Below the pieces are notes generated by a model. The model worked only from the letters and a program-made list of their open reading frames with translations. It was not told where the DNA came from and did no database searches. Made by a program: the position numbers and the translations under genes. 64,000 nt of DNA from NCBI GenBank assembly GCA_035701265.1, contig DASSNU010000021.1, positions 62,001-126,000 on the forward strand, in the 5' to 3' direction. This document shows positions 6,664-16,589 of the stretch, piece by piece; positions within the stretch are counted from its first letter, which is position 1; each line of letters starts with the position of its first letter. Source of the DNA: DASSNU01 sp035701265. GTDB taxonomy: Bacteria; Gemmatimonadota; Gemmatimonadetes; Gemmatimonadales; Gemmatimonadaceae.

Positions 6664-9594
6664 ATGATCCGTACCTCGCTCCCTGGGGCGTCCGACGACA
6701 ACGATCGGCGCGACGGCTTCTCGTCCGTGACCGAGAACGATGCCGCGCTCAGCCGCCGTCGCTTCCTCCTCCACGCCGGACAGCTCGGCGCTACTTCCGT
6801 GCTCGGCTCCGGCATCGCGGGCGCGTTGCTCACCCCTGTAGCGACGCGCCTTCGCGCGCATCCGTCCGCTCCCATCGTGCCGGTGCGTGGTTCCTCCACG
6901 GACGTGGATCTCGCGCCGCTCTATTCCGGTTTGCGCTGGCGCTTGCTCGGGCCCTTTCGCGGCGGACGCACCGACGCGGTGACCGGCGTGCCCGGTCGCA
7001 CCAACGAGTTCTACTTCGGCTCGGTGAACGGCGGCGTGTGGAAGACCATCGATGGCGGGCGCGTGTGGGAGCCGGTGTTCGATGCACAGCCGGTTGCGTC
7101 GATCGGCGCGATCGCCGTGGCACCATCGGAGCCGGATGTGCTCTATGTGGGTTCGGGCGAGTGCACCCTGCGCGACTCCACCGGCTTTGGCAATGGCGTC
7201 TACAAGACGACCGACGCCGGACGCACCTGGACGCACCTTGGTCTGGAGGACACGCAGCACATCGGACGGGTGGCCGTGCATCCTACGAATCCGGACATCG
7301 TATTCGTGGCGGCGATCGGCCACTTCTACGGTCCCAACGAGATGCGAGGCATCTTCCGGTCGCGTAACGGCGGACGCAGTTGGGAGAAGGTGCTCTTCAT
7401 CAATCCGGACGTAGGTGCTGTGGAAGTCGTCATCGATCCCAACGATCCGAACGTGGTGTACGCCGGGCTGTGGAACACGAAGCGTCCACCGTGGTTCGTG
7501 TACACGCCCACGAACGGGCCCGGCGGCGGCATCTACAAGTCGACCGATGGCGGCACGCGGTGGACGCAGCTCACGCGCGGACTGCCGGCGAGTGGCATCG
7601 GCAAGTCGGGGATCGCCGTGGCGCCAAGCGATTCGCGGCGCGTGTACGCCGCGGTGGACGATCTGCTCCCCGATCCCAGCGCCCCACCTCCCGACAGCAC
7701 GGCGCGGCGGAGCGAATTCGGCGAGGGTGTGCGCGGGCTGGGTGGACTCTTCCGCTCCGATGACGCGGGCGCCTCGTGGACGCGCGTGTCCACCGATCCC
7801 GAGCTGTGGGGGCGCGGCTGGTACTTCGAGCACGTGGTCGTCGATCCACATGACGCCGATGTGCTGTACGTGTCCAACGTCGTGCTGTCGCGATCCATGG
7901 ACGGCGGCCGCACGTGGGACGTGATCCGCGGCTCCCCCGGCGGCGACGACTACCATCAGGCGTGGGTGTCCCCCGACGACACGAACACGCTCATTACCTC
8001 GAGCGATCAGGGGACGATCATCACGCGCAACGCCAAGGCCGCCGATCCGCGCGACATCACGTGGAGCTCGTGGCTCAATCAACCCACCGCGCAGATCTAT
8101 CACGTGTCGGTGGACTATCGTTTCCCCTACTGGGTGACCGGCGCGCAGCAGGACACGGGCGCCGTGGCCGTGCGGTCGCGCGGGAAGTTCGCCGAGATCT
8201 CCATGCGCGATTGGGAGCCCATCGGCGCGGGGGGCGAGAGCGGCTGCACCGCGGGCGATCCGCTCCACCCGGGCATCGTCTACGGCGGCACCGGACAGCG
8301 CTTCGATCTGGCGAAGAACGCGCCCGTCCCCGGCACCACCGCGCCGCAACTTCCGAACGGGGAAACAGCGCGCACGGATTGGACGCAACCGCTCGTGCTG
8401 TCTCGCGCCGATCCCCGCGCCCTCTATTACGCCAACCAGTATCTCTTCCGCAGCACCGATGGCGCACGGAGCTGGACGCGCGTGAGTCCCGATCTCACGC
8501 GACCGTCGCCCGGCGTGCCGCGCACGCTCGACGCTGCCGCCGCGGCCGACGTGGGCACCAATGGCCAGCGCGGCGTGATCTACACCATCGCACCGTCGCC
8601 GCTCCTGGTGCCGATGATCTGGGTGGGGACGGACGATGGCATGGTGCACGTCACCACGGATGCGGGCGCCAACTGGCACGACGTGACACCGCGCGATGTG
8701 GGCGCGTGGAGCCGCATCACGACGATCGAAGCATCGCACTTCGACTTCAACACCGCCTACGCCAGCGTGGACCGGCACCAGTTGGAGGACTTCGACCCCT
8801 ACATCTACCGCACGCGCGACATGGGGAAGACGTGGCAGCGCATCACGACAGGTCTGCCAGCGGGCGTGTACGTGCACGTGGTGCGCGAGGATCCGGCGCG
8901 ACGCGGCCTGCTGGTCGCCGGCACGGAGCGCGGCGCGTTCGTGTCGTTCGACGACGGCGAGAGCTGGCGGCCGTTGCAACTCAATCTTCCCGTCACCTCC
9001 GTGCGCGACTTCGAGTTCTACGGGAACGATCTCATCGTCGGCACGCACGGCCGCGGCATCTGGGTGATCGACGACGTGAGCCCCATGCGGCAGGCGACGG
9101 ATGCATTGCTGACGCAGGAGGCGTATCTCTTCCAGCCGGCCGATGCGTACGCGATCGCGCCCACCGGCGATAACGGCACGCCCTTCCAGAAGGACGAGCC
9201 GCAGGCGGAGAATCCGCCCTCCGGTGCCTACATCGACTACTATCTGGCGCACGACGCGACGGGTCCCGTGACGCTCGAGATCCTCAACGCCGACGGCACC
9301 GTGCTGTACACGTTCAACAGCGCCGAGCGCCCGCCGGCACGCGGGGAAGGGGGCGCAGGCGGTGGCATTCCGAATTCGTCGCCGCTCTGGCGACCCGAGC
9401 CGCAGCCGTTCGCGGCCACCGCCGGCATGCACCGCGCCGTCTGGCTCCCCACGCTTCCGTCGCGCGGCGGGCGTGGCGGATTCCGCCGGCGCGGGCCGCT
9501 CCTCACGGGGACGTTCACGGCAAAGCTCACCGTGAACGGCAAGGCGCAGACGCGCACCTTCAACGTGCTCCCCGCACCGGACGACGCATCGTGA
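6664..9594 (+). CDS. Asp-box (sortilin/VPS10-like) glycosyl hydrolase-type protein, Tat-exported
   Basis: A 976-residue protein. A twin-arginine signal (SRRRFLLHAG, residues 30-39, preceded by a polar 29-residue stretch) suggests folded export. The body has about ten Asp-box motifs of the S/T-x-D-x-G-x-x-W type, for example KTIDGGRVW, KTTDAGRTW, RSMDGGRTW and RTRDMGKTW, which form two stacked beta-propellers as in sortilin/VPS10 and BNR-repeat enzymes. A GTHGRGIWVIDD segment near residue 800 is typical of this family's second propeller, followed by a C-terminal beta-sandwich region. Bacterial members are routinely named glycosyl hydrolases, but no catalytic pair is demonstrable. Its stop overlaps the next start by four bases. 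Confidence 0.85.
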   Translation: MIRTSLPGASDDNDRRDGFSSVTENDAALSRRRFLLHAGQLGATSVLGSGIAGALLTPVATRLRAHPSAPIVPVRGSSTDVDLAPLYSGLRWRLLGPFRGGRTDAVTGVPGRTNEFYFGSVNGGVWKTIDGGRVWEPVFDAQPVASIGAIAVAPSEPDVLYVGSGECTLRDSTGFGNGVYKTTDAGRTWTHLGLEDTQHIGRVAVHPTNPDIVFVAAIGHFYGPNEMRGIFRSRNGGRSWEKVLFINPDVGAVEVVIDPNDPNVVYAGLWNTKRPPWFVYTPTNGPGGGIYKSTDGGTRWTQLTRGLPASGIGKSGIAVAPSDSRRVYAAVDDLLPDPSAPPPDSTARRSEFGEGVRGLGGLFRSDDAGASWTRVSTDPELWGRGWYFEHVVVDPHDADVLYVSNVVLSRSMDGGRTWDVIRGSPGGDDYHQAWVSPDDTNTLITSSDQGTIITRNAKAADPRDITWSSWLNQPTAQIYHVSVDYRFPYWVTGAQQDTGAVAVRSRGKFAEISMRDWEPIGAGGESGCTAGDPLHPGIVYGGTGQRFDLAKNAPVPGTTAPQLPNGETARTDWTQPLVLSRADPRALYYANQYLFRSTDGARSWTRVSPDLTRPSPGVPRTLDAAAAADVGTNGQRGVIYTIAPSPLLVPMIWVGTDDGMVHVTTDAGANWHDVTPRDVGAWSRITTIEASHFDFNTAYASVDRHQLEDFDPYIYRTRDMGKTWQRITTGLPAGVYVHVVREDPARRGLLVAGTERGAFVSFDDGESWRPLQLNLPVTSVRDFEFYGNDLIVGTHGRGIWVIDDVSPMRQATDALLTQEAYLFQPADAYAIAPTGDNGTPFQKDEPQAENPPSGAYIDYYLAHDATGPVTLEILNADGTVLYTFNSAERPPARGEGGAGGGIPNSSPLWRPEPQPFAATAGMHRAVWLPTLPSRGGRGGFRRRGPLLTGTFTAKLTVNGKAQTRTFNVLPAPDDAS

Positions 9595-10733
9595 CGCACC
9601 GCGCAGGAGAGTCGCCCCCGCGTGAAGGTGCGGAGGCGACGCTCGACACGTCCGGCGAGCTGGGCACGACGGCGCACCTCTTCACCCCGTACGAGTCGCG
9701 ATCCGTCCGGCTACGCAATCGGATCGTCGTCTCGCCCATGTGTCAGTACTCCAGCGTGGATGGCTTCGCCACCGACTGGCATCTGGTGCACCTGGGATCA
9801 CGCGCCGTTGGCGGCGCTGCGCTCGTCCTGGCGGAGGCCACGGCGGTGCTCCCGGAGGGGCGCATCAGCCCGGACGACCTGGGAATCTGGAGCGACGCGC
9901 ACGCCGAGATGCTCTCGCGCATCCGCGCGTTCGTGGAGTCGCAGGGCGCGGTGTGGGGGATCCAACTCTCCCACGCGGGGCGCAAGGCGAGCACCAGCGC
10001 GCCCTGGAAGGGAGGCGCACCGCTCGGCCCCACGGAAGGCGCGTGGCCGGTCGTCGCGCCGAGCGCGATCCCGTTCGCTCCCGGTTATCCGGTGCCACAC
10101 GCGCTCGACGAGGCTGAGATCGCATTCGTCATTGCAGCGTTCGCGGATGCGGCGCGGCGCGCGCGCGAGGCCGGCGCGCGGGTGATCGAGCTCCACGCGG
10201 CGCACGGATACCTGGTACACCAGTTCCTCTCGCCGCTGTCCAACACGCGCACCGATTCGTACGGCGGCTCGTTCGACAACCGGTCGCGGTTGCTGCGCGA
10301 GCTGGTGACGGCGGTTCGCGCGGAGTGGCCGGAGCGCTACCCGCTCTGGGTGCGCGTCTCGGCCACCGATTGGCTGGAGGGTGGTTGGACGCCGGATGAC
10401 ACGGTGGAGCTCGCTCGCATTCTCGCGCCGCTCGGCGTCGATCTCATCGACTGCTCCTCGGGCGGCATCGCGCCCGGGGCGCGCATCCCGATCGGCCCGG
10501 GGTATCAGGTCCCCTTCGCCGCGCGTGTGAGAGCGGAGACGCCGATGGCGTCCGGCGCGGTGGGACTCATCGTCGAGCCCGTGCAGGCCGATGCCATCAT
10601 CCGCGAAGGGCAGGCGGACGTCGTCATCCTCGCGCGGCAGATGCTCCGCGATCCGTACTGGGCCCTGCATGCCGCACGCGAGCTGGGCCAGCCGGCGCCC
10701 GTGCCGCCGCAGTATCTGCGCGCATTCGGCTGA
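9591..10733 (+). CDS. NADH:flavin oxidoreductase, YqjM-like Old Yellow Enzyme
   Basis: A 380-residue FMN-dependent TIM-barrel ene-reductase that reduces activated C=C bonds with NAD(P)H. The YqjM/thermophilic-like subclass is shown by SPMCQYSS with its redox-tuning Cys51, and by the HAAHGYL catalytic His pair followed by HQFLSPLSNTRTDSYGGS, a near-invariant block. RMLRDP-type sequence (QMLRDPYW) closes the phosphate site. The first 30 residues are a poorly conserved extension. GTG 9591 overlaps the stop of the Asp-box gene by four bases, so the two are co-translated although no functional link is evident. Confidence 0.92.
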   Translation: MTHRAGESPPREGAEATLDTSGELGTTAHLFTPYESRSVRLRNRIVVSPMCQYSSVDGFATDWHLVHLGSRAVGGAALVLAEATAVLPEGRISPDDLGIWSDAHAEMLSRIRAFVESQGAVWGIQLSHAGRKASTSAPWKGGAPLGPTEGAWPVVAPSAIPFAPGYPVPHALDEAEIAFVIAAFADAARRAREAGARVIELHAAHGYLVHQFLSPLSNTRTDSYGGSFDNRSRLLRELVTAVRAEWPERYPLWVRVSATDWLEGGWTPDDTVELARILAPLGVDLIDCSSGGIAPGARIPIGPGYQVPFAARVRAETPMASGAVGLIVEPVQADAIIREGQADVVILARQMLRDPYWALHAARELGQPAPVPPQYLRAFG

Positions 10734-10761
10734 ACAACCGTCGCGTTCCCGGCCGCTGCCC

Positions 10762-13188
10762 TCACTCGAAGCGGAGTGCCACCATGGGGTCCACGCGCGT
10801 GGCGCGACGCGCCGGTACCAGCGCGGCGAGTGCGGCGGTCACGCCGAGGAGGAGCACCACGCCGCCGAAGATGAGCGGGTCGCGGGGTTGCACGCCGAAC
10901 AGGATGATAGCGAGCAGATGGGACAATGCTGCCGCGATGCCCAGCCCGGCGACGAGTCCGATCGCGAGCTGCCACGTGCTCTGCCGAACCACCAGACCGA
11001 TCACTGAGCCGCGGCCGGCGCCGAGCGCCATCCGGATCCCCAGCTCACGCGTGCGGCGCGCCACCGATAGGGCCATCACCGCGTACAGTCCGATCGATGC
11101 CAGAAAGAGCGCAATGCCTCCGAACAGCATGAACATCGTCCCGAAGACCCGGTAGAACCACGACGAGCGAGCGATCGTCTCGTCCAGGGAGTACAACCAG
11201 TAGAGCGGGATGTCCGGATCCAGCGACGCGACCGCATCGCGCACACTGGTCGTGAGCGACATGGGATGCTCCGCGTCCCGCGCCAGGACGGCGATGCTCG
11301 CGAACGACGTGTGATGCTGCGCCAGAGGCTGGAACAGCATGGGTGGTCGCGGCTCGTCGTTGTCCTGCGTCTGCACATCCGGAACGACGCCGACGATCGT
11401 CATCCACGGCTCCGTGCTCGTCGCGCCGCCCACGCGGATGCGCCGGCCGAGCGGGCTCTCGCCCGGGAAGAACCGCTGCGCCATCTGCTCGTTCACGACC
11501 ACGACGGGAGCGCTTCCTCGTCGATCCTGCGCAGCGAGCAGCCGTCCCTCCCGCGCGGGCAGGTCGAACACGGCAAAGAAGCCCGGCGTCACCGTCATCG
11601 TGTTCACACGCGGATAGTCGCGATCCGAACCGTACGCACGTCCCTCGATGGCGAACGGCCCGGAGCCGTTTCCGACGGTCGTTGCCGGGAGCCCGGAGCT
11701 GATCGTCGCCGCCTGGGCACCGGGGAGCTCCTCCAGCCGGGTCGCCAACTCATCGAAGAATCGGTCCTGGGCCAGTGTGTCGGTGTACGTCGCCGGGAAG
11801 CCTGCTCGCGCCGTGAAGATCCCTCGCGTCCGGATGCCATGATCCATCGTGCGCAACGTCACGATCGTCTTGATCGTGAGCCCGGCGGCCACGAGCAAGG
11901 CGCACGACAGCGCGATCTCGACCACCACCAGCGAGCGGCTCAAGCGTCCCACGCGAAAACCGGACGACCCGCGTGATTCATCCTTGAGCACTTCCGCCAC
12001 GTCCGTGCGCCAGGTGCGCAGGGCCGGAAGCGCGCCGGAGGCGATCGCCGCGATCAACGTCACGGCCAGCGTGAACAGGAGCACTGGCGGGTGCAGGCGG
12101 ATGTCGATGAAGAATGGCGGTTGCGACTGCACGATGGCGCGGTTGAAGAGCGCGATCCCTCCCTGTGCCAATCCCACACCGAGCACGGCACCCGTGGCAC
12201 AGAACACCGTCGCCTCCGCGAGACTCTGCCGCGCCACCGCCCACCGGCTCGCGCCGAGCGCGGTACGCACGCCCTGTTCCTTGGTGCGGTTCACCGCGCG
12301 ATCGAGCAGCAGGTTGGCGACGTTCGCGCACGCGATGAGCAGCACGAGGAACACCGCGCCGAGCATCGTGTTCAGCAGCCGCCGCGGCTCTCTGCCAATG
12401 GCGGCATCCACATACGATACCACGGACGCGCGCATCCCCTCGTTCGTCTTGGGGTACGCAGTGGCGAGCCGCCTGGCAATGGCGGCGACGTCGGCGCTCG
12501 CCTGATCCAGACTCACGTCCGGGCGCAGCCGGCCGACGACGTTCAGCCACAGCCCGCCACCGCGCTCCACGCGGAGCGGATCGATCCCCAGCGGGAGCCA
12601 GATCTCCTCCTGCTCCGGAAAAAGGAACCCGGGTGGCATGACGCCGATGATCGTGGCCGGTTGCCCGTTGATGCGGATGCTCGTCCCGACCACCAACGTG
12701 TCACCGCCATACCGGTTCCTCCACATGGCGTTCCCGATCACCGCCACGCGCGCTGCACCCGGTTGATCGTCGGCGTCGCGAAAGCCGCGTCCCAGGATTG
12801 GGTGCACGCCCAGCACGTCGAACAGGTTGGGAGTGACGAACGCGCCGTCGAAGCGCTCCGCACGCTCGCGCCCGCTCAGGTTCACAGTGCCGTTGTAGTA
12901 GGCGGCCACCGCGCTGAACGACCGCTGTTGCGCACGCACATCCATGAAATCGTGGATGGGCAGCCCGGCATTCGTGAGGTCCTGCTGCGGATTGTCGCGC
13001 ACCACCTGCACGATGCGGTGCCCCTCGGGGAAGGGCAGTCCTTTCTCGAACGCACCGTAGATGATGCTGAAGACCGTCGTGGTGAGACCGATGCCGAGCG
13101 TGAGCGCGAGGACGCTCACGATGGTGAGCCCGCGGCTTCTGCGCAGGCTCCGTACGGCACGGTGCAGTTCCATCAAGAACCCAGACAT
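10762..13188 (-). CDS. ABC transporter permease, duplicated MacB/FtsX type (ADOP)
   Basis: An 808-residue inner-membrane protein with two copies of the MacB periplasmic core plus FtsX module: a first TM at about residues 22-42, a periplasmic region to about 265, three TMs (about 270-370), a repeat TM near 415, a second periplasmic domain and three C-terminal TMs ending LVPARRATRVDPMVALR. This is the acidobacterial duplicated orphan permease family; members act in macrolide/lipoprotein-type efflux or envelope remodelling with an ATPase encoded elsewhere. No ATPase is adjacent. Unlike the copy at 19750 it lacks the N-terminal prefix domain and has no PadR regulator next to it. Confidence 0.9.
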   Translation of the reverse strand: MSGFLMELHRAVRSLRRSRGLTIVSVLALTLGIGLTTTVFSIIYGAFEKGLPFPEGHRIVQVVRDNPQQDLTNAGLPIHDFMDVRAQQRSFSAVAAYYNGTVNLSGRERAERFDGAFVTPNLFDVLGVHPILGRGFRDADDQPGAARVAVIGNAMWRNRYGGDTLVVGTSIRINGQPATIIGVMPPGFLFPEQEEIWLPLGIDPLRVERGGGLWLNVVGRLRPDVSLDQASADVAAIARRLATAYPKTNEGMRASVVSYVDAAIGREPRRLLNTMLGAVFLVLLIACANVANLLLDRAVNRTKEQGVRTALGASRWAVARQSLAEATVFCATGAVLGVGLAQGGIALFNRAIVQSQPPFFIDIRLHPPVLLFTLAVTLIAAIASGALPALRTWRTDVAEVLKDESRGSSGFRVGRLSRSLVVVEIALSCALLVAAGLTIKTIVTLRTMDHGIRTRGIFTARAGFPATYTDTLAQDRFFDELATRLEELPGAQAATISSGLPATTVGNGSGPFAIEGRAYGSDRDYPRVNTMTVTPGFFAVFDLPAREGRLLAAQDRRGSAPVVVVNEQMAQRFFPGESPLGRRIRVGGATSTEPWMTIVGVVPDVQTQDNDEPRPPMLFQPLAQHHTSFASIAVLARDAEHPMSLTTSVRDAVASLDPDIPLYWLYSLDETIARSSWFYRVFGTMFMLFGGIALFLASIGLYAVMALSVARRTRELGIRMALGAGRGSVIGLVVRQSTWQLAIGLVAGLGIAAALSHLLAIILFGVQPRDPLIFGGVVLLLGVTAALAALVPARRATRVDPMVALRFE

Positions 13189-13341
13189 GGGGGGCCCGGT
13201 GAAGGACGACCGACCTGCGCCACCGATCCGAGCAGGAGGAACGACTGCTCTACGGCGGTCGGGCGTTTCCGGTTTCTGCCCCCCCGTGTCCAGGTCTCAC
13301 GTCGCGCGGCGCAGCGTCGTGCCGGCGACGCGCCGCGCGTC

Positions 13342-14463
13342 TCAGCTCACCGGTTCGGAGCGGGCACCCTCGTTCGCGAGCAGGCGCTCCTTCCGCGCGA
13401 CGCCCCACCGGTAGCCGCCGGCGCGTCCGTCACCCCGCACCACGCGATGACAGGGGATCACCACCGCCGCCGGATTGGTCGCGCAGGCGCGCGCCACCGC
13501 CCGCGCTGCGCGCGGTGCACCGATCGCCTCAGCGAGCGCGCGGTACGACACGGTCGTTCCGCGCGGAACGGCGCGGAGCGCTTCCCACACACGGCGCTGG
13601 AACGCCGTGCCCGGCACGTCCACCGGTACGCGGCGCAGGGCGTGATCGTGCGCAGAGGCGTCCATGGCCGCATGCACGGCGCGGGCCCATCGCTCCACGT
13701 GGGTGCGCGCGCGCGGTGTCGCGCTCGCCGCGCGCACCAGCCGCGCCGCCGGAAACTCCGCGCGGAGGGCGTGCTCGAGTGCCTCGACCGTATCGTCGAG
13801 CGCGACCATCGCCACGCCGCGCTCCGTGGCGGCTACCAGGCAGTGGCCGAGGGCAACGCGGTCGATGCGATAGATGATCGTCGCACCCGCGCCGCCGCGC
13901 CGGTAAGTCGATGGCGTCATGCCCAGCGATGCCGCCGCCTGTGCATACAGAGCCGAGGGGGATTCGTACCCCGCGTCGAACGCCGCATTCGTCACGGTGG
14001 CCCCCGTGCGCGCGGCCTGGCGGAACGCGCGCACGCGCTGCGACTGAACGTACGCGTGCGGCGAGATGCCGACCACGCGCGTGAACGCGCGCTGGAGATG
14101 GTACGGGCTCAACCCCACCGCGCGCGCGAGCACGCGCAGCGTCACGCGCTCGCCGCGGTGCGCATCCAGATAGGCGATGGCCTGGGCGACGGACGCGTCT
14201 CCGCGCGTCGCGTGTGTCTCCCGCGGACGACAGCGTCGGCATGCGCGGAACCCCGCGCGCTCGGCGTCGTCGGCGGTGGGGAAGAACGTGACGTGCTCGC
14301 GGCGCGGACGCCGCGATGCACACGATGGCCGGCAGTAGATGCCCGTCGTGCGGACGGCGTAGACGAATCGGCGATCCCATTGCGCGTCGCGGGCATGCAC
14401 CGCATCCCACGCGCGCTCGGCGTCCACGGCGGCCGCCGTTGCGTTTGCTGTGATGGAAGACAT
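13342..14463 (-). CDS. ada: Ada: methylated-DNA repair transferase and transcriptional activator
   Basis: A 373-residue full-length Ada. The N-terminal zinc domain has GIYCRPSC and CRRC (Cys44, 48, 75, 78); the first of these is the acceptor for methylphosphotriester repair that turns Ada into an activator. An AraC-type helix-turn-helix region follows (about 90-190, GLSPYHLQRAF and DAGYESPSALY). The C-terminal O6-methylguanine transferase domain has IPCHRVV with acceptor Cys338. It repairs alkylated DNA and switches on the adaptive response. No alkA/alkB gene is adjacent. A TAGACT hexamer six bases before ATG suggests a leaderless mRNA. Confidence 0.95.
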   Translation of the reverse strand: MSSITANATAAAVDAERAWDAVHARDAQWDRRFVYAVRTTGIYCRPSCASRRPRREHVTFFPTADDAERAGFRACRRCRPRETHATRGDASVAQAIAYLDAHRGERVTLRVLARAVGLSPYHLQRAFTRVVGISPHAYVQSQRVRAFRQAARTGATVTNAAFDAGYESPSALYAQAAASLGMTPSTYRRGGAGATIIYRIDRVALGHCLVAATERGVAMVALDDTVEALEHALRAEFPAARLVRAASATPRARTHVERWARAVHAAMDASAHDHALRRVPVDVPGTAFQRRVWEALRAVPRGTTVSYRALAEAIGAPRAARAVARACATNPAAVVIPCHRVVRGDGRAGGYRWGVARKERLLANEGARSEPVS

Positions 14464-14469
14464 GCCAGC

Positions 14470-14475
14470 AGTCTA
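14470..14475 (-). promoter_or_regulatory. -10-like TAGACT just upstream of ada (leaderless type)
   Basis: On the minus strand TAGACT (TANNNT) ends six bases before the ada ATG at 14463, and no SD is present. Transcription would start at or near the A of ATG. No good -35 is visible at 17 bases. Confidence 0.4.
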
Positions 14476-14592
14476 CGTGCTCCGGCGAATGCCTGCCACC
14501 TGGAAGTTGCGATCAAAACCGTACCGGATGCAGGCGGGGGGAGATGGCCGCAGCCACCTCCCCCTCTTGATCCCGCGCTGCCGGTCGGTCCC

Positions 14593-15312
14593 TTACTGGC
14601 ACCCTCCGAGATTGAAGAACCCGAGTGGCTCGCCACCGCCCGGCGCTTCGACGGCGATGAGCGTCTGCGATCCCTGCTCATCGAGCGTGAATGCCGGCGT
14701 CGGATTCACGTCCAACCGGGCGTTGAGTGTGCCGGCGTCGGTGAAGCGTACCTCCGTGTCGCCCGAGGGCACGTCGAGGAACGGCGATGCCGTACCGAAC
14801 GTCAGATTCGCCTGCGTGGGCGTGGCGGGCAGCGTGTCGCCCGGCAGGGTGACGAAGACATCCGCCGCGGCCAGGCTGGGTGCCGCGTTGATCACGCGCA
14901 GGCGCGCACGTCCGGAATCGGCCGGCGTGAGCGTATCGGGGAAGATCTGCGGCGTGAAGCCGTTCGCGTCTCCCGTGAGCACGACGGTGCTGCTCTGATT
15001 CGCGGTGAGCGACGGCGTGAAGGTCGCCAGCGTGTCCGTGGTGCCGGTGCTGAGGATCGTCACGCTGTGCGACCCGGTCGGAACCTTCACGCACGCGGCG
15101 CTGTCGGGGAAGAAGACGCTACTGGCGACCACGGTCGTGTCGACCATAACATCAACGCTGTCCGCCGTCGCAGCCGCATTCACGAAGCGGATCTGCGCAC
15201 TGTCGGCGCCAGTGGTCGGTGGCGGGCCGATAACGGTGTCGGAGTCGTCATCGCTGCACGCGGCAACCGCCAGCGCGCAGAGGAGTAGGGTTCCAGCGAA
15301 GCGTATTTGCAC
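14593..15312 (-). CDS. DUF4397 domain lipoprotein
   Basis: A 239-residue secreted lipoprotein: the signal peptide ends in ALAVAAC (Cys about 20) followed by a SDDDSD acidic tether. The mature part carries a DUF4397-type beta repeat, recognised by AQIRFVNAAATADSVDVMVD and a second unit ARLRVINAAPSLAAADVFV, each with conserved R-x-x-N-A-A/S. DUF4397 proteins are extracellular and of unknown function. GTG 15312 has a perfect AGGAGGT five bases upstream, which fixes the start well inside the longer open frame. It lies upstream of ada on the same strand, 129 bases apart, and is divergent from the D-amino-acid oxidase gene. Confidence 0.85.
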   Translation of the reverse strand: MQIRFAGTLLLCALAVAACSDDDSDTVIGPPPTTGADSAQIRFVNAAATADSVDVMVDTTVVASSVFFPDSAACVKVPTGSHSVTILSTGTTDTLATFTPSLTANQSSTVVLTGDANGFTPQIFPDTLTPADSGRARLRVINAAPSLAAADVFVTLPGDTLPATPTQANLTFGTASPFLDVPSGDTEVRFTDAGTLNARLDVNPTPAFTLDEQGSQTLIAVEAPGGGEPLGFFNLGGCQ

Positions 15313-15560
15313 GGGTACCTCCTGGTGAAGCGACCACCCGGCGACGAGTTCACGCGAGAGCAACCGGGTGGGCTCGGCAGCACGCGCTCGTGCTTGCTCC
15401 CGCATGCACGCGGCGCCATTCGCAGAGGTCATGCCGCGCGGCGCGATCCGGGGGTGGTGCTGGACGGCACGGCGCTGGCACGCGGCGCAGAAGCGTCGTT
15501 GGGTACGCGCCGACGCCGTGAACACGCGGCGTGCGATGCGCATCGTACCGCGGAGTGGTC

Positions 15561-16541
15561 ATGAGGAAAGCCGCACTGGACGCCGTGGTGATCGGTTGTG
15601 GTGTGATCGGGATCACATCCGCGCTCGAGCTCGCCGCGCGCGGGTGGACGGTGCGCGTCGTGGCGCGCGAGCCGCCGCAGGGCACTACGTCGGCCATCGC
15701 CGCTGCCGTCTGGTTCCCATTTCGTGTTGGACCGGCGGAGCGCACGGCGCCGTGGGCACGCGCGACGTACGCGCAGCTCGAGGCGGACGCGAGCGATCCG
15801 ACCTCCGGCGTCCGCATGCGCTGGGGAGAGATCGTGGGACAGCGCGCGCCCGATGCAGAGGTGTCGTCCATGCTCCCCGATGGCGCGTGGCGCCCCACCC
15901 GGCGGCGGCGGCGCGCGGGAGTGCCATCGTATCGCGTACGCGTTCCGTGCGTCGACATGCCTGTGTATCTGCGGTGGCTCGTCACGCGCCTCGATGCGGC
16001 GGGTGTGCGCATCGAGCAGCGCACCGTGCATAGCCTCTCCGACATTGCGCGCGCCGCGCTCATCGTCGACTGCGCCGGACTCGGCGCGCGCGAGCTGGCG
16101 AACGATGCGTCGCTCTTTCCGATTCGCGGGCAGGTGGTGCGCGTTCGCGAGCCGCGCATGCGCCGGGTGTTCGTGATCGACGACGACAATCCCGCCGGGT
16201 TGACGTACATCGTGCCCCGCCACGACAGCACGGTGCTCGGCGGCACGGCTGTGGACGACGAGTGGTCCACCGTGCCCGATCCCGCCGTCACGCGCGGCAT
16301 CCTTGATCGTTGCCGCGAGCTCGACCCGCGCCTCGCCGGTGCGGAGCCGCTGGAGAGCGCGGTCGGTCTCCGGCCGGGACGCGACGCGGTGCGCCTGGAC
16401 GAGGAGCGGCTCGCCTCCGGCACTCGGTGCATTCACAACTACGGGCATGGCGGAGGCGGCGTGACCCTCTCGTGGGGGTGTGCGCGCGAGGTTTCCCGCC
16501 TTGCCGGCGCGTCTGGCACATGCGTTGCGCCCCGCCGATGA
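15561..16541 (+). CDS. D-amino-acid oxidase (FAD-dependent)
   Basis: A 326-residue DAO-family flavoenzyme that oxidises D-amino acids to 2-oxo acids, ammonia and H2O2. The N-terminal Rossmann motif is VVIGCGVIGITSA (Gly12, 14, 17). AAAVWFPFRV matches the flavin-contact loop of DAAO, GLRPGRDAVRL holds the substrate-carboxylate Arg, and HNYGHGGGGVTLSWG near the C-terminus is the DAAO signature. There is no signal peptide. ATG 15561 has GGAG five bases upstream, so the ten in-frame codons before it are left out. It stands alone, divergent from the DUF4397 gene; no racemase or permease is adjacent. Confidence 0.92.
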   Translation: MRKAALDAVVIGCGVIGITSALELAARGWTVRVVAREPPQGTTSAIAAAVWFPFRVGPAERTAPWARATYAQLEADASDPTSGVRMRWGEIVGQRAPDAEVSSMLPDGAWRPTRRRRRAGVPSYRVRVPCVDMPVYLRWLVTRLDAAGVRIEQRTVHSLSDIARAALIVDCAGLGARELANDASLFPIRGQVVRVREPRMRRVFVIDDDNPAGLTYIVPRHDSTVLGGTAVDDEWSTVPDPAVTRGILDRCRELDPRLAGAEPLESAVGLRPGRDAVRLDEERLASGTRCIHNYGHGGGGVTLSWGCAREVSRLAGASGTCVAPRR

Positions 16542-16589
16542 GCGATAGGCTCGCGCCCGCGAGCCGCGGACAGCAGCGCGGAGGATCAG

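Noticed and set aside
6601..9432. Open frame of about 940 codons on the minus strand opposite the Asp-box gene
   Set aside because: It is fully antisense to a gene with ten recognisable Asp-boxes. Its translation is rich in Arg, His, Ala and Gly with no family motif. Long antisense frames are expected where third codon positions are nearly all G or C.
10762..13188. Calling the ADOP permeases MacB
   Set aside because: MacB has an N-terminal ATPase domain, which both proteins lack, and they hold two permease modules each.
12091..15288. Open frame of 1065 codons on the plus strand across the ADOP, ada and DUF4397 genes
   Set aside because: It runs antisense through three unrelated, well-supported genes and their gaps, which a real protein would not do.
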